Positions 11,682-25,314 are shown, counted from the first letter of the stretch. The stretch: 64,000 nt of DNA from Rutpela maculata (GCA_936432065.2 OW386285.2:407542547-407606546), one strand, 5' to 3'. Made by a program: numbers and translations. Notes: generated by a model not told the origin, from the sequence alone.

Positions 11682-12580
11682 TACATTTGGCTTGGTAATA
11701 ATTTCGAATAAATTGATTTCTGACCTAACTAAAAACCGCATTCAAATTTTCATAATAAAATTTGTAGGAGTGTTTATACAAAACGGTCCTCTCTATTTGG
11801 CACCTTTTATTTATGTATTAACATTTTCAAGAATTTCATCTATTAAGTCATTCCAATAAGATAAAATAATTTATAAATAAATTTAAGATTACAATTACCA
11901 GAACTCCTAAATGCTTCCCTGGCAAGCATTCATTCGCGTCTGGTCTCCATGACAACAAGTTCCTCCCTAAAGTCTGAGAGCGTGTAAAGCTATGCGAATG
12001 CCGAGGCGAGTGCCATCTATTGACGGCAAAATTGGAAACTATTTATTGAATCTATGTTTGAAAATTAAGAGGTTATATTTTATCCACGTAATTAATTAAG
12101 GACTATCTAGGTCGTCACGATTTCGTTTTTTGTAAATTCCAATTTTTCGACGTCAATTTTTTCGTTGATCACGTGTTTTTGATTAAAACAAAAAATTGAA
12201 AACGTGACGAACTAGAATATATATTTTAATACATACGTACAAAATTTGAAGTTTCTATCTTCAAAAATAAGCCGAATAATTCGTTTCTTCATTTCACTGA
12301 TCGCAGATTATACTCTTAAGAGAATATATTTTTTTTTAATTAAATAATTAATAACTTTTTTATTTACTGATCGATTTTCTTCAAAAGGGTTCTTCCTCTA
12401 GCTAACACTAACTCACTTTCTAAATTTCAATACAATCGGATTTTTCTTTCTTAAATTATCGTGCTTACAAGAAACGTGACGGACGGACAGACGGACATTT
12501 TGAAAGTTGTTCAGAATTCGTTCACTGACACAATGATATGAAATTTTTTTTTCTGCGAGCGATATTTACGATTTTAGAAA
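11682..12580. other. No gene seen
   Basis: AT-rich. A weak hairpin lies near 12115-12208 (CGTCACGATTT against AACGTGACGA). No coding signal. Confidence 0.4.
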
Positions 12581-12689
12581 TGTGCCGATCAAATACAATA
12601 TACTTTTCGTTTTTGCGAAGAGTATAATAATAATATGGAGTACACAACGGAAAAGTCAAAATATCAAAGCACATTATGTTAGGAATGAC

Positions 12690-13704
12690 TTTAAAAGCTT
12701 AACCAGTAGTAGAAAAGTTATTGATACTGTTCACAGATATGGATATTGCATCAGTTTTCCAGAAATTGAAGAGCTGGAAACAGAAGCGATATATCTTCAA
12801 TAAAAAAATCAAGTTTATGTCTTGAAACAATTAATAAATCTTCAAATCTCTGTACTGTTGTTGCCTGCGACAATTTTGATCGGTTCGTGGAAACAAAAAG
12901 TGGAAAAGATACGTTGCATGATACTATTGGCATTATCTACCAAAATTTTGATTTTAATATTCCAGATGTATCAAATATCAAATTTACCCTCTCCTAGTGA
13001 CGAATAAACCTTAAATAAGAAGAAAAGAAGAAGGAGAACATTCGAAGCTATATCTTTAGATGAAGTTGCCTAAGAAACCAAGGATGACAGATGATCTGCA
13101 ATTGTCGGTCCATGAAGTTGAAAATTTACAGCCTCCTGTCAGTTTAAAATTATATACTGCAATAGTTTTGGATGATTAGCCATGCCTTACAGTTACCATA
13201 TGTTCCGATGTGAGTTGGTGTCAACAGTTTAATAAGTGGCAATAATAATTCGAAACAAATAATTTCTTATCTAACTCCCATCAATTCATCATCTACGAAT
13301 ACATCAAGAGTTCTGGAGAATATGAAGCAGTCAGCAAATTTGTCAAGACTTAAAACAACCTTCCATCCAAGTCACTTACGATCTCGCGATTGCGAAAGTA
13401 TTCTTACAAATCCAAGCTACTGAAAAACCTAAATTTTATAATTTATTTATACATTTTTACTTCATATTTTGATGGCAGTGGGATTGGAAATCTTATATTT
13501 CAAGTCATTTTTGAAATTAAAAATACAACAATCACTCATCCAATGATAGAGGAAGTTACACTAATGCAAAGCTGTCCAATATCATCATTTAAAATAGAAA
13601 ATGAAGAACTTAATAAATTATTGAATGACTATAGTATTTACAAGAAGCAAACTCTTAACGGCGAGTTCGATAAAACACCGCTTTTGCAATCTTTTATCTT
13701 ATGA
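12690..13704 (+). pseudogene. N-terminal/central part of a large transposon-type protein, broken
   Basis: Four separated blocks in different frames keep the order of a family I remember as multicopy in invertebrate genomes. They are SLTSSRKVIDTVHRYGYCISFP (12691-12756), then CDNFDRFVETKSGKDTLHDTIG (about 12868-12933), then IQVTYDLAIAKVFLQIQATEKP (about 13366-13428), then FDGSGIGNLI (about 13468-13500). Stops and frameshifts separate them, so it is a relic. In full-length relatives, as far as I recall, an XPG-like region and a GCDTTS/GCDYT motif follow downstream. I therefore think this is the front half of the same protein whose C-terminus occurs at 2.7, 28.6, 29.3 and 38.7 kb (inference). 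The biochemical role is not established by this sequence. Confidence 0.6.
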
Positions 13705-15884
13705 TATCAAGGAAGATGGGATGAGCATATGATGACAGGCTTTTGTTGGATGTTGAAGAGGGAATATGTGATGTAGAGCAAGAAGCGTAAAAGAAATCCA
13801 TTACACAGGCGGTTCGAAGATAAAAGAGTTCGCAAAAGCAAGGTGTCAAATGATGTCACCTAACGAGAAATCACCTGTAAAGATACTCCACTTGCAAAGT
13901 TACATTCTCACTGAATTCCCAATTAAGATTCCCTAATTTGCTTTTATTGAATCCCCAGAATCACGGGCTTAAACGGCTAAAAGTTTTGCTGTTGAAGAGC
14001 TAAGGGGCTACTCGATGTCAAAATGTCGAGAACACAATCTCATGGATTCTCCTGCTCAGATTCTACACATTATTCTATTATATTCCCAGAGATATGCAGT
14101 TATACGTTTACTGGGTTATGTAGTAGAAAGATTTGCTGCTGGAATAGGCTTAAAAATCTCCATTTTTTCCGTTGGATTTTCAGAGTTGAGAGATTACGGG
14201 GTTATGGGATGCTGAGGTTATAAGATCATGAGGTTGTTGATGTATGATACTCAAGCACAAGAATCCGATTAACTCCCCAATCAAGATTTCCCACTGTTTC
14301 CATCGGATTTCAAGGGTTGAGAGTTATGGAGTTTTGCGATTTCCTTTGAGTTATATGTGGTCAATACTGAAGTACCACAATGTTATTAGGTTAAAGTTTT
14401 AAAGTTGAATCACTTTTGGAGGTATGGTCAGTACCCCAGCACAGACCACTTTTCTTTTGTGGGCCTGCGTAATGTAAAATTGCTTTTTCAAAAAAAAAAT
14501 ATGTAAATTATATTACAATGTCAAAAGCGTATTTTGATTTTTGTCATTTGGTTTTGCCGCTTGATTGTGTGCACTCGGTCGTCATGTCGCTGAACTTCTT
14601 TAGTTAGTTGACGTTAGTTACAAAATTTCTAGCTGTGATAGCTTTATTCAAACGAAAAAATTGGTTTTGTGTTTTTTGTGTAGAAAAATATCCCTCTTTC
14701 TTTTTGCCTTCTTATCATTAAAAAAAAAACAAAGTAACAAAGTTATTTACAAAAAAAAACATGTTTACGCCCATAATTTGTTAATTGAAAATAAAAATTG
14801 CATCGGTTTATCAATTCTACCATTTTTGGGAATAAACTCAAATTTTCAGCGAGATCAGAGAATTCCCGAAACAAAAATATAAATACATACTATTGTATTT
14901 ATTGCATAAAATTCTCTAATTATATTTTTTCTTTCTTAACTTGTGATTGAACTTCTTATTTTTAATTAGATAAAAAAGCAAACAAACAAATAAATAAACA
15001 AATAATGCAAAGCTATAGCTTAATTTCAATACAGATAGGTTTACTTTTATCAAACTACCAAAATTCTTTCGTAAATAAACCTGTAGCGTATTTCGATATT
15101 CTCAATACGTGGTCTAAAAAAAGCAAAATACCTAGTAATAAGTTACAAAAGATTATTTTTCGTTTATCTAAATATATGTATAGCTACATCCTACACTGAG
15201 TTGTTGATAATTATCAACGTAGCAAAGAGTATTAAACAACAGCTCAAAAACTTCCCTCAGCGGCTTACATCAGTGACGTTGTATGCATTCAAATACTCGC
15301 CATTTACAAATATTGGATTTTTAAGCCTGGAATAAGAATCATTTTTACGACATGTGCTTTACATGAATACTCTGTTTGAACAGTTCTTTAAAATCCATGA
15401 CTGCATTTGACATATGCGAGTACTTAAACGGTTTGCATCTCTTCTCTAGAGACTAAAGTCTAAAATTCTGCGCATTTTAGATTCAATAATAATTACAATA
15501 ATGACGGTTATTACGTATTGTTAATTCATTCCTGCATTATTGAATAAATAAGTAACAGTATTTAATTAAATAAGATTCAAAATAATAAATTAAATGTTTC
15601 GATTTCAAATAAATTCTGCTAACAGATCTAGAAATTAATTAATTTTTTGACGTTTTATGATATTTTAGAAATTTGTGTAAAGTGGTGAAAAGATATATCA
15701 TGCTTTGTATAGTATGTTTGCATGTCTACTCTAGTACGTACGCGGTAGTTTACTCAAAAGTGTTACAATATTTTTAGTGAGCATTATGGGCTTTATTTTC
15801 TACCACAAATGTCAAGTTTCGAGATAATTATTCAGTTTTTAGAGAAAGTCGATTTTTTTCATGTATTTTCAAAAATTCTAGCTT
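13705..15884. other. No gene seen
   Basis: AT-rich. The first 150 bases may be the decayed continuation of the preceding pseudogene. The rest has only short open frames without family resemblance or splice structure. Confidence 0.4.
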
Positions 15885-16790
15885 GCAGCATCGGATTACT
15901 GATAAAAGAAAAACTGAAAATTGTGGTATTATTCTTGCCTTTCAAAATGTTTAGATCGACCATATTCACCAAAGTGCAGTTGATTTGACTTTTTTCGGCG
16001 ACAACATTCCACCTAAATTTTATTGTTGATTCTTATGTATCATGACCTCCTGATTCCAAAAAAAAATATTTGTGCCCAAAAATCCCCTGTGCGTCAAAAG
16101 TTATATGCACTTTTTGACGCGTTTTCACGCATTTTCAACTTATCTGCTTAATATATCTTGTACTAGTAATCGGATGGGAATTTTAAAAATACTGGCTTAT
16201 TTGGAATAAAATTCTTAAATAATATAGACCTGTCCGATATGTATTGGTCAATCCGCCATCTTGGAAAAAAATAGAAAACAACAAAAATTGCCGAAAGAAT
16301 CAAAATTGAATATCTTTTCTATAAGAACGAGTAATTTCACCACAGTTGGCAAAAATAAAACTCATTTAAGGTCAAATATAATGCACCAATCGCGGACGCC
16401 GTATGTCCAATAGAACGGTCAAAGATGGCGGACGAAATAAAATTTTTAATTCTTCGTCAATTATCAAGGAGGCATTGTACGTCACTTCTTTTCTTTTTCA
16501 ATTGTACGTTATTTCATGTACTTTTAGGGGATAGAGATCATTTTTTCTTTAATTTTCAAAAAACGCGCATTTTTACAATTTTCAAAAATTCATTTTGTTT
16601 GACCCTCCTTTCTTTCATCCAATTTACTTACTATAAAAAGTCTCGTATACAAAAATTTAATACAAAATGAAACTTCATTAATCTGAAAAGGAACTTTATT
16701 AAGCATATGATAATAATAATAATAATATATGAATATACGATCAATAATCAGAACCATGCAGTCATGACTAGAGTAGTATTATTTTTTATG

Positions 16791-17113
16791 GGTATGCCGA
16801 TGAAGAGAATAGCACTAAGAATAATGAACGCATTCGTCGATTTAAAAAAAAATGTTTTTGTAGATATTTCAACCACAAGTGACGTTATGAAATCCTCGGT
16901 TAGTCAAAAAAGAATTATAGCTAGTAGTAAAAATAAGGATAGCTTTATAAAATTATTGCGCAGAGAGTTAATAGATAATGACTTTAACGTTAAAATATGC
17001 AGATACTGCAATCGTTAAAGCTGTTATTGATTTGATAACCGAAGGAAATCAAGTTGTAATAGTTGGTGAAGATATTGACCTTTTGGTTATAATGACTCAA
17101 ATAGCATATGGAA
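16791..17113 (+). pseudogene. XPG-I-like middle part of the GCDTTS protein
   Basis: The frame 16855-16995 reads VDISTTSDVM, SQKRIIASSKNKDSFIKLL and NDFNVK. A one-base shift near 16996 leads to YADTAIVKAVIDLI and VVIVGEDIDLLVIMT (to about 17100). The clustered acids in AD...(x)n...GEDIDLLV match the metal-binding pattern of XPG-I/FEN nucleases, where E.D.D residues bind magnesium. This is known for that fold and inferred here. The copy ends in an AAT microsatellite (17119-17150). It is the only fragment in the window showing this middle region, and it lies between the arms of foldback B. Confidence 0.6.
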
Positions 17114-17704
17114 TCATAATAATAATAATAATAATAATATAATAATATACACCTAAAGTAATACGCCCGCCTCTATCCTTGGAGGCTGTGGAGCCTTGCG
17201 CGGTTGAGTATACACATTTAGAGACAAGGGGGACACACCCAATATCCTAATATACTGGGATTAATTCCTTCTTCAAAATAAACCCCAATGTCACGGCCGG
17301 GAGTTTGCTTGCCTCTCAACCTCAGACAAGCAGGGATATATATTTAATTTAATTTTAAGTTAACTTTAATTTTTACTTTTAGTTCAGCTTTCATAATTTT
17401 TAAAGTTTGGATAAAAAGAAAATTTATTACATCATACATTTATTATTTTCTTTTTGTTTTTTATAATAATGCAATAAAATACTAAAGACAGGTAAATGAT
17501 TATTATATTAATAATATTTACTGAAAAATAATGCAATTAATTCACCTTCAGTTAAAGACTATGGTATCATCCATCTTTAATATTATATAAGACTACATAA
17601 TATTGATGCAAATTAGACAACTTTTCAACTAACTTGGAACAGAGAACGTATAATTTTGGGAATAAGGCAGACTATATATTTGTATAATTTTTGAAGTTAT
17701 ACGA
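17114..17704. other. Simple repeat and unassigned core of foldback B
   Basis: An AAT-type microsatellite at 17119-17150 is followed by a GC-richer stretch (17160-17335) with GGAGGCTGTGGAGCC and CACGGCCGGGAGTTTGC words. That stretch looks like a retroelement UTR but could not be assigned. The remainder is AT-rich. Confidence 0.4.
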
Positions 17705-18286
17705 AACTTTCTCCGTTACGTTTCATTTTTTTTCTATGAAAATTGGGTGAAAAAAGGATGGTGAAAGAAAATGAATTTTTGAAAATTGTACAAATGCACT
17801 TTTTTTGAAAATGAAAATAAATGCACTTTTTTGAAAGTAAAAAAAAACTCTATCCCCTAAAAATACATAAAATAAATAACGTACAATGGAAAAAGAAAAA
17901 AGTGACGTACAATGCCTCCTTGATAATTGAAGAATTAAAAATTTTATTCCCTCCGCCATTTTTGACCGTTCTATTGGACATACGGCGTCCGCGATTGGTG
18001 CATTATATTTGACCATAAATGAGTTTTATTTTTGCCAACTTTGGTGAAATTACTTCTTTTTGTAGAAAATATATTCAATTTTTATTTTTGCGGCCATTTT
18101 TGATGTTTTCTATTTTTTTCCAGATGGCGGATTGACCAAGACATATCGGACAGGTCTATATTTTTTAGAATTTTATTTCAAATAAGCCAGTATTTTTTAA
18201 AATACTCATCCGATTACTAGTACAAGATATATTAAGCAGATAAGTTGAAAATGCGTGAAAGAACGTCAAAAAGTGCATAGGTATAA

Positions 18287-20200
18287 TGTAACGAAGTGTT
18301 TTTTTTTCTAATAATAAAATGCAGTAAATTAACCCTACGCTTCGTTGCTTGTCCCGTTTACTTGAAAAATTTGCTTGTTTTAATTTATTGAATGGATTTT
18401 CCTCACCCTCATCCGTGCAACTGAGGAACTCCCAAAGTAAAAAACCGCGTTGTAGAATCCCATCTCATGTAAACTGTAGTAAATTTCGCCGTGAGAAGAT
18501 AGCGCGACATATCAATATAATTGTCACCAGTATCGCTGGCCGTAATTCATTTCGGGAATATCTAAGTTAGTGTAAAGGTATTTTGGTCATTCCCGTATCA
18601 GCTCTGGTTAAGGTAAGATGCACTAGTTTTATTAAGTAGGCAGCTCCGTAGCCAATTTGTCAGAGATCCCGTACATCCAACTATTAAGATTGTCCGACAT
18701 GATTAAGTGTATTCAACTGTTAATTTCAAGTAATTTCGATTAAAATGTATAAAATGCGATTGTCAATTTTCGAATTATCCAGACACTGTACATAGCTCTT
18801 AAAATTTTTGTTAACGTCGGCGTGTTACAGAGACACAGACTGATAAATTCTCGAGATTTTGTCCAAAACAGTTATGTTCCAGTAATTTTTCTTAGGACCG
18901 AACCAAGAAAATGAAACATAGTAGACATTTTTGAGAGAGTAACGGTAAACCGATTTTTACCAGATTATTTTAACTTGTACCATTTTTTTTCTATTCAACG
19001 AGATAAAATAATGCTTGATAATTTACCGTGTTTAGAATCTGTTTTTCTACCTGCTTTAATTTAACCACGTCGTGTTGATATAAATTAAAAATGAAATACT
19101 GTATTCTGAAGAAGTTATAAAAATTTGTTATAAAATAATACCTGACAATTTACCGTATTTAGAAACTGTTTTCATGCTAAAGTATTTTAACAATTATTGC
19201 TCTTTATGAATAAGCAATAAAATCCAGTATCCTGAGCAATTTATGAAACTTTGTCATAGTCCGGGAACTTGACGCGAAAATCTGACAATCCCGAAAAATT
19301 AGTTATTTTTCATACGTTGCTACGTAATATTCTCTGAAACCGCTCTGACAAATTTACGTTTGGCTAATAAAGGCAACACATATCCCGCCAGGCGTTTGCC
19401 ACCGCCAGATCGGAAGTAAAAGACAAAGCCGTGTTCTTTAGCCGTACTTCCTGATTATTATAAAGAACAAAGTCGTGTTCTTTAATCCTGTTTCCTGATT
19501 ATTATTTCGTGCATGCCTATATTGCTGTAAATAATTGCCTTGCTGCCACCTAGAATTCAAGCACTGCCTGTTCTAACTATCTTATGCTATTTTATATATA
19601 TATTTTTGTATATATTGCCTGTTGTTTCTTTGCATACTCCTTACCATTTTGTTTTGTTGCTTATCTGCTGCTTAGCATCCTGTGGATTGCCCGCTTACCA
19701 CTAGTAACAAACCCGTTTAATAGTAACCTTAACCTTTGCAACACCGATTAATCTTTTCTCCGCTTGATTAGTTAGCCCGCTTGATTAGTCAGTTTTTTTT
19801 TTAGTTATTCGCGATGTTTTACCTATTGTAAATTAAAATATCATAAGTTTTATCTGTGATAAACTTCTTATGAGTATTTGAGTACCTGAACATTTTTTTT
19901 TACTATTGTTATTGAATTTATCATGTTTTAATAAACGTTGTTATTTGCCGATTTTTTAGTTTTACTGTTTGAATGTGCCTGAAAATCTAATCTCAAATTT
20001 TGACCCCTGGACATTTCCGTTTCTTCACTGAATTTATCCCAGCCCTACTGCAACGGGCTGCATGAGGAGGCTAATGTGGGACCTTTGCCCCACGTAAAAA
20101 TTGTAAAGGTGGCGCCCGAGTGATACCGAAGTAGATCTCGACGTCAAAATGACGCTTCCACTCGTTTATGCGCTAGGCGACTGGAAGATACCACGTCACA
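18287..20200. mobile_element. Probable solo LTR, about 1.9 kb
   Basis: The segment interrupts the right arm of foldback B. It starts TGTAACGAAG, ends GTCACA (TG...CA ends), and is flanked by ATAA at 18283-18286 and 20201-20204, a 4-bp duplication as in gypsy-type insertions. There is no gag or pol frame. It contains an AATAAA at about 19929-19934 and two internal short tandem duplications (around 19010-19160 and 19420-19500), which is common in LTRs. A GGTGGCGCCCGAG run near 20107 resembles a lysine-tRNA primer site. That could mean the true LTR edge lies there. Confidence 0.4.
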
Positions 20201-20559
20201 ATAACTTTTGACCCACAAGGAATTTTTGGGCACAATTTTTTTTTCTTAATCAGGAGGTCAAAATACATAAGAATCAACAATAAAATTTCAGTTGGAATAT
20301 TGTCGCCGAAAGAATTAAATTAGGTAAATCAATTCGACTGTACTACAAACAATCTAGAAATTTTATTTTCTATTAATTTTAAATCTGCAGCCACTACCAC
20401 ATAAATAACAATTTTATTGTTAATAATGTCAATGAAAATAGTGTTTTGTATTTATGGTCCACTAGTACAAATATAACAATTTAATTCTGGACTATACCTG
20501 AAACTACATTCCAAATATTATTTTCTGAATTAATTAATTTTTAGAGTAGGTATTAACGT

Positions 20560-21990
20560 AATATTTTGTCGAACTCCTCTATACATTTTCTTAAATATAT
20601 AAGGAATAAAAGACCAGACTGCAACCAACAGCTATTCTCCGGACTAATGCCCCGCAGAGCGCTGGATTAAAAATTACAAGCCTGGCCGGATTAAGTGCAA
20701 TAACTATGTATTGTCAGAAAACGCTAGAACGCTAGAAATTTTTTAAAATTTTTTGAAAATCTGTCGAAATATTTTCTTGTGCAACCACTTTATTACTTGA
20801 GGAAATATCGGGAGTTAACTGAGAATCATCTGCCTACTGCATTATACCAGAATATTGAACTTCACCATTAATATCTGAGATGTATATTAAAAATAGCAGG
20901 GGCCCTGAAATGGACCCTTGAGGTACCCCTTGATATAGTGGTGCAAATGTGATTTAAAGGTTTAATTGTCTATTGCTGCAGCTACACATTGCTGATTAAG
21001 TAAGATTGAAATAAATTAATGCAATCATTAGAAAAACTGAAATAATGCAATTTAGAGAGTAAAATAAGTGGATTCAACGTATCGAAGGCTTTACTAAAAT
21101 CAAGTGTTTGCTTTATTGTTAACTGTGTTTTGCCAAATATCATCAGTTACTTTTATAAGTGCAGTGGAAGTGCTTTTATTCTTTCGAAAGCTCGATTGTG
21201 TTGAGGCCAGATAAGAATAAGGGAAAATTTGGTTGTGAATGTGTCTTTCTAAAATTTTAGAAACTGCAGATAAGATACTGATAGGTCTGAGATCTTTTAA
21301 TTCTCTAGGATTTGTGAGGGGCTTAACTATTGCCTTTTCCACAGTTGGGAAATACGCCATTTAAGATGGTCCTTACAAAATTTCAAACAGAGTTTAAGAT
21401 CTTTAACAGAGATACCGTCAGCGCCAACACTGCAAGTTCTAATATTCTTAATTATATTATAAACATTATTCCTTGTTAATAATAATTTGGTATTAAATTT
21501 ACCTTTATTATTACGAAGTAGTTAAATTATAATTGTAAAAAAATATTTATTCGTTTGAAGAATCTTTGTCGGGGGTTACGGAAGATATAAAATAATTATT
21601 AATTTTTTCTGGATCGGCAAGCTCATTTGGAATGTTATTACTGGTTTTATTTGTTGTTAAACTTAGTTTCTTTACCTCTGATCAAAATGATTTACTATAA
21701 TTATTTCTAGACAATGCATCAAAATAAGCAGCTGTATGGCATGGTTTGTATAATTTTTTTAGTTGTTCATAGTATTCTAAATTCTGGGGACTTTTGTTTT
21801 TAAATATTTTCTTTTAGCCTTGTCTCTCATTCTCATGTATATTTGTTTCATGTAAAATTTCCTTCTGTATCGAGGTTTGTTTATATATACTTAAACTTTA
21901 CGAACAATTATTTCTACCACTTTTAAGAATATTCTCCCAAAAATTTAGTTTTGGGGAACATTTTTCGAACTAAAAATCTAATTGCACTTT
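20560..21990 (-). pseudogene. Degenerate LINE reverse transcriptase
   Basis: Minus-strand RT blocks are in correct order. A KAIVKPL..N.RELKDLRPISILSAVSKILERHIHNQI block (21100-21360) is the RT fingers. A GVPQGSISGPLLFLIYISDI block (about 20870-20930) is the palm segment just before the YADD box. A Y-poor ADDSQL relic follows at about 20820. Upstream blocks near 21480-21900 are weaker. Many stops and frameshifts are present. It resembles R1/jockey-type ORF2 and is distinct from the LINEs at 6-7 kb and 36-37.7 kb. Confidence 0.7.
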
Positions 21991-22232
21991 GATAAATGCT
22001 GTTTTTTTTTGGTTCTGATAACTTTTCGTAATAACTCCATAGCCGAGTAAAACACTAAAATTTTGCATTTTCTCCTAATCATAGTAGGCCACTGTTTTTA
22101 GAATTTTTGTAAATATCGACATGAAAAGGTGCATTTCGAAGAATTGTACGAAGAGAAAGTGTGAAATTGCTATTTAAAAAAAAACGTAGATAGCCAGGCG
22201 TCTTCATATCAGAGATACACCGTTCATATTGT

Positions 22233-22240
22233 GTGTATAA
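22233..22240. repeat. Left target-site duplication of hAT element
   Basis: GTGTATAA directly abuts the left terminus and is repeated at 25315-25322 with no mismatch. Confidence 0.85.
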
Positions 22241-25200
22241 TAGGGTGGCCCATCTCTATAGGGGGTGAATTTTTTTTGCGTATTTTTTAAGTCTCACCCC
22301 ACGAAAATATACTATTATACTAGGAATAATTTATGTCAAAGTTTCAGATAATTCGGTGAACGGTAACCCGTGCCGCATTCAGGTAGAAATTTGTAGATAA
22401 GATTTTATTACGGTAATACACTTAAATTTTACTTAAAATACAAATATCTACCTCTTTTCTAATAATGTTTTATTGGTGTAATTATTGCCTAGAAATTATT
22501 TGATTTGGAAGTTTGGAAATATAATGCACCTACGGTAGGTTTTTATGTCAGTTTGCAATTGTGTTTTACAGTGATGACATTATAAGTTCTAGCATACGTT
22601 CCTTTTCGAAAAAACATTTAACGATGGCTGATGTTAGATCCTTACGAAAGGATACTTTCATTTACTTAGTTGGACACTATTCGTCACAAATCATTGGCAA
22701 TAAATTGCCGTCTAATAGACAAGTATTACAAGTGCTCTTTTATAACATTCGTGAAGTGAAGCTAAGTGTACATGAAAGTGCTAAATTAACAATAAAAGAG
22801 GTTGTCAGTTTTTTGGGATAAAGCTCGCATTCCGACACGTCAGGATTTTCATTGTGTTAAACAACTAGATAAACTTTATACAGAGTGGAGGAACTTACAA
22901 AAATCGGATAAAAGGGCCAGTGCGGGAGTAAAGAAAAAAATTTCGTTGAAAAATTGGACGATCTTGTTGACATTTCTCATGCAAATGCATTGGAGTTGAT
23001 GAAAATAGATGAAGATAAGCAGTTTTTAATTAACCAAAGAAAAAAGGGACGTCCTGGATTTATGCATGGTATTGATTACCAACTTGCTTCTCAAGAAAAA
23101 TCAGCTGAGGAGAAATTACAGAAATTATCCGAACGAATGCAACGAAGTCAACAAGAAAAAGCTAGATTAGAGGAAACAGTCACCTGTCCATCATCAAGTA
23201 GTAATTCAGCCGACTCCAACGAAAATGAAGATGAAATAATCGAAGCCCAAGAAGAGTTGTTACAAGACCAGCCTGGCCCGTCACAGCCAAAAAAGAGGAG
23301 ATTGTATGGAACATGTAACATCATCACACCAAAAATACCCGCTGCATTTGATGATTGCAAAATAAGCGATAGGTATGGAGTCCATATTTTGACGGCAGTA
23401 GTAGAAGCACTAGGACATGACACCACATCTTTGTCCATCAGCAGAACCACACTTCAGCGCTCTAGACAACGCATCCGCGAAGAAAGAGCTGAAATATTAA
23501 AAACTGCCTTCGGTAATTCTGAATTGCCGGCCCCAGTCATCCATTGGGATGGAAAACTTTTACCTTCTCTCACTGGAATGGGAAATATCGATAGACTTGC
23601 TATCTTAGTTACTAGTGGAGATATTGAACAACTACTTGGAGTACCAGCTTTGCCCAATTCAACTGGAAGAGAACAGACTGAAGCAGTTTATGATATGCTT
23701 TGTGAATGGAATTTGGACGAAAAGGTAATAGCTTTGTGTTGTGATACAACAGCATCAAATATGAGTTATATAAATGGGGCAGCCACACTATTGCAACAAA
23801 AATTAGAAAGAGATATTCTATATTTTCCTTGTAGACATCATATTTTTGAAGTGGTTTTGAGAAGTGTGTTTGACACAAAAATGCCTTCCTCATCTGGTCC
23901 AAATGTGCCACTATTTAAACGTTTTAGGGAATTCTGGCCTAAAATAGATCAAAATAAACTAAAAACTGGATTTCAGGTATCAAAAATTAAACACATTTTA
24001 CAACCAGTTAAAGCCGAAATTGTAAAGTTTCTAAATGCAGCTTTAACTTTGCAACAGCCTCGTGATGATTATAAAGAATTTTTAATGCTTTCTAAACTTT
24101 TTGTTGAAGAAGAGCCCACTCACACGACATTCTATCAACCAGGGGCATTTCATCATGCACGTTGGATGGCCAAAGCCATTTACTGTCTAAAAATATTTTT
24201 TTTCCAAGATCAGTTCCAACTAACTAAAAAAGAAAAAATAGGTATTGTAAAGGTTTATGTAAAGGCCTGGTTTACAGCGTCATTTGCTAGTAAAGCACCG
24301 CTTTATGACTTAGACTTTTGTAAAGAACTCATTAATTATCAAAATATTGACAAAGAAATATCTCAAGCCGCAAGTAGGAAAATAGTGAACCATTTGTGGT
24401 ACCTTAATTCAGTAAATGTTGGCTTATCTTTCTTTGATGACGATATTTCAGTTACCACTAAAAGAGAAATGGTTAAAGCTTTGAATAGGAAAGCACCACA
24501 TCAAGAGGGTATTAAACGACTTATGATTAGTAACATTACTGACGTTGAAATCAAGGAAATTCAGGACTTCATATGCGAGAACACTAAACAGTTTTTTCAA
24601 AAATTAGGTTTGTCTATGGAATTTTTGGAAAATGATCCAACAACATGGAGGGAAAATGAAAGTTATACCCGATGTTTCAATATTGTAAACAAAATTAAAG
24701 TTGTAAATGATGCCGCTGAGAGAGGAATCAAACTTATTACTGACTATAATGACATTTTAACAAAAAATGAAGACCAAAAACAGTTTTTACTCCAAGTTGT
24801 AAACGATTATAAATCACAGTTTCCAAATGTAAAAAAAGAAACCCTGTCGCATGCTTTGGCCTAGTGCAAAAAATATTGTTTTATTACTATATGTCTTGTA
24901 GATTTAGGATAATATTTGGTACTATGTATGAAAAAAACGTTTCATAATAAAATACACAAAGATAAAACGAGAGTTTTATTTCAAAAACTTCTAGTCTAGT
25001 TTTCTTAGACTACGAATTTACAGTAGTATGACACATGTCATAGTCACAACAGATAATGTCTTTGATATTTGTATGACTTGATTAGTCATTCTAAAGATAA
25101 ATGTTGCTGATTAAAAAAAAAAAAACAATGCATCAACCAAAGAATGTAAATAATTCCATTTACTTTTATTATTGCATAATAATGCATTCTGCGGCACCCC

Positions 25201-25314
25201 TTGCCTTCAATTTGCCTCAATAATATTTTGAGGGGACTGTTTTTTCTTCAAATGGAACCATTTGCAGGGGTGAGAAATAAAAAATTTCGATTTCGAAAAA
25301 GATGGGCCACCCTA
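22241..25314 (+). mobile_element. Nearly complete hAT-type transposon with 8-bp TSD
   Basis: The left terminus TAGGGTGGCCCATCT (22241) is perfectly inverted at the right terminus (to 25314). The 8-bp word GTGTATAA flanks both sides (22233-22240 and 25315-25322). An 8-bp TSD with T/CAGGG-type ends is the hallmark of the hAT superfamily. A single transposase gene fills the centre, and a polyadenylation signal AATAAA lies at 24946. Subterminal TCACCCC words occur on both sides (about 22293 and, inverted, 25268). The element is 3074 bp and looks recent. Confidence 0.88.
22624..24864 (+). CDS. hAT-like transposase, two compensating frameshifts
   Basis: This is a DNA transposase of RNase H-like fold that would act on the element ends. 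The likely start is the ATG at 22624 (MADVRSLRKDTF). The frame shifts in a T-run at about 22810 and shifts back in an A-run at about 22935-22940, after which 636 codons are open to 24864. In that long frame, numbered from 22954, I see an acidic/serine linker at residues 78-100, HWDGK at 197-201 (D199), CCDTTASN at 262-269 (D264), a PCRHH motif at 292-296, HARWM at 401-405 and NDAAERG at 585-591 (E589). These are plausible D, D and E catalytic residues of a hAT enzyme, though the assignment is by position only. Relatives are common in arthropod genomes as uncharacterised proteins. Both shifts sit in homopolymers, so sequencing error is possible and the gene may be intact. Confidence 0.78.

Larger units (their letters stand above)
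15885..20400. mobile_element. Foldback element B, arms about 0.75 kb
   Basis: The left arm 15885-16665 is inverted in 17705-18286 and, after an insertion, 20201-20400. Clear mirrored blocks are AATCCGCCATCTTGG (16251) against its complement at 18120, CCAATCGCGGACGCCG (16386) at about 17985, and the GTTGATTCTTATGTATCATGACC region (16024) at about 20253. The right arm is interrupted at 18287-20200 by LTR-like sequence. The core (16666-17704) holds a fragment of the GCDTTS-family protein. Confidence 0.75.

Noticed and set aside
16425..16670. 81-codon frame and its minus-strand mirror at 17723-18016
   Set aside because: They are the two arms of foldback B. The similar proteins reflect the inverted repeat, not a gene.
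20107..20120. GGTGGCGCCCGAG as a retroviral-type primer binding site
   Set aside because: Only about ten bases match a lysine-tRNA site and no gag or pol follows. Kept only as a caveat for the LTR edge.
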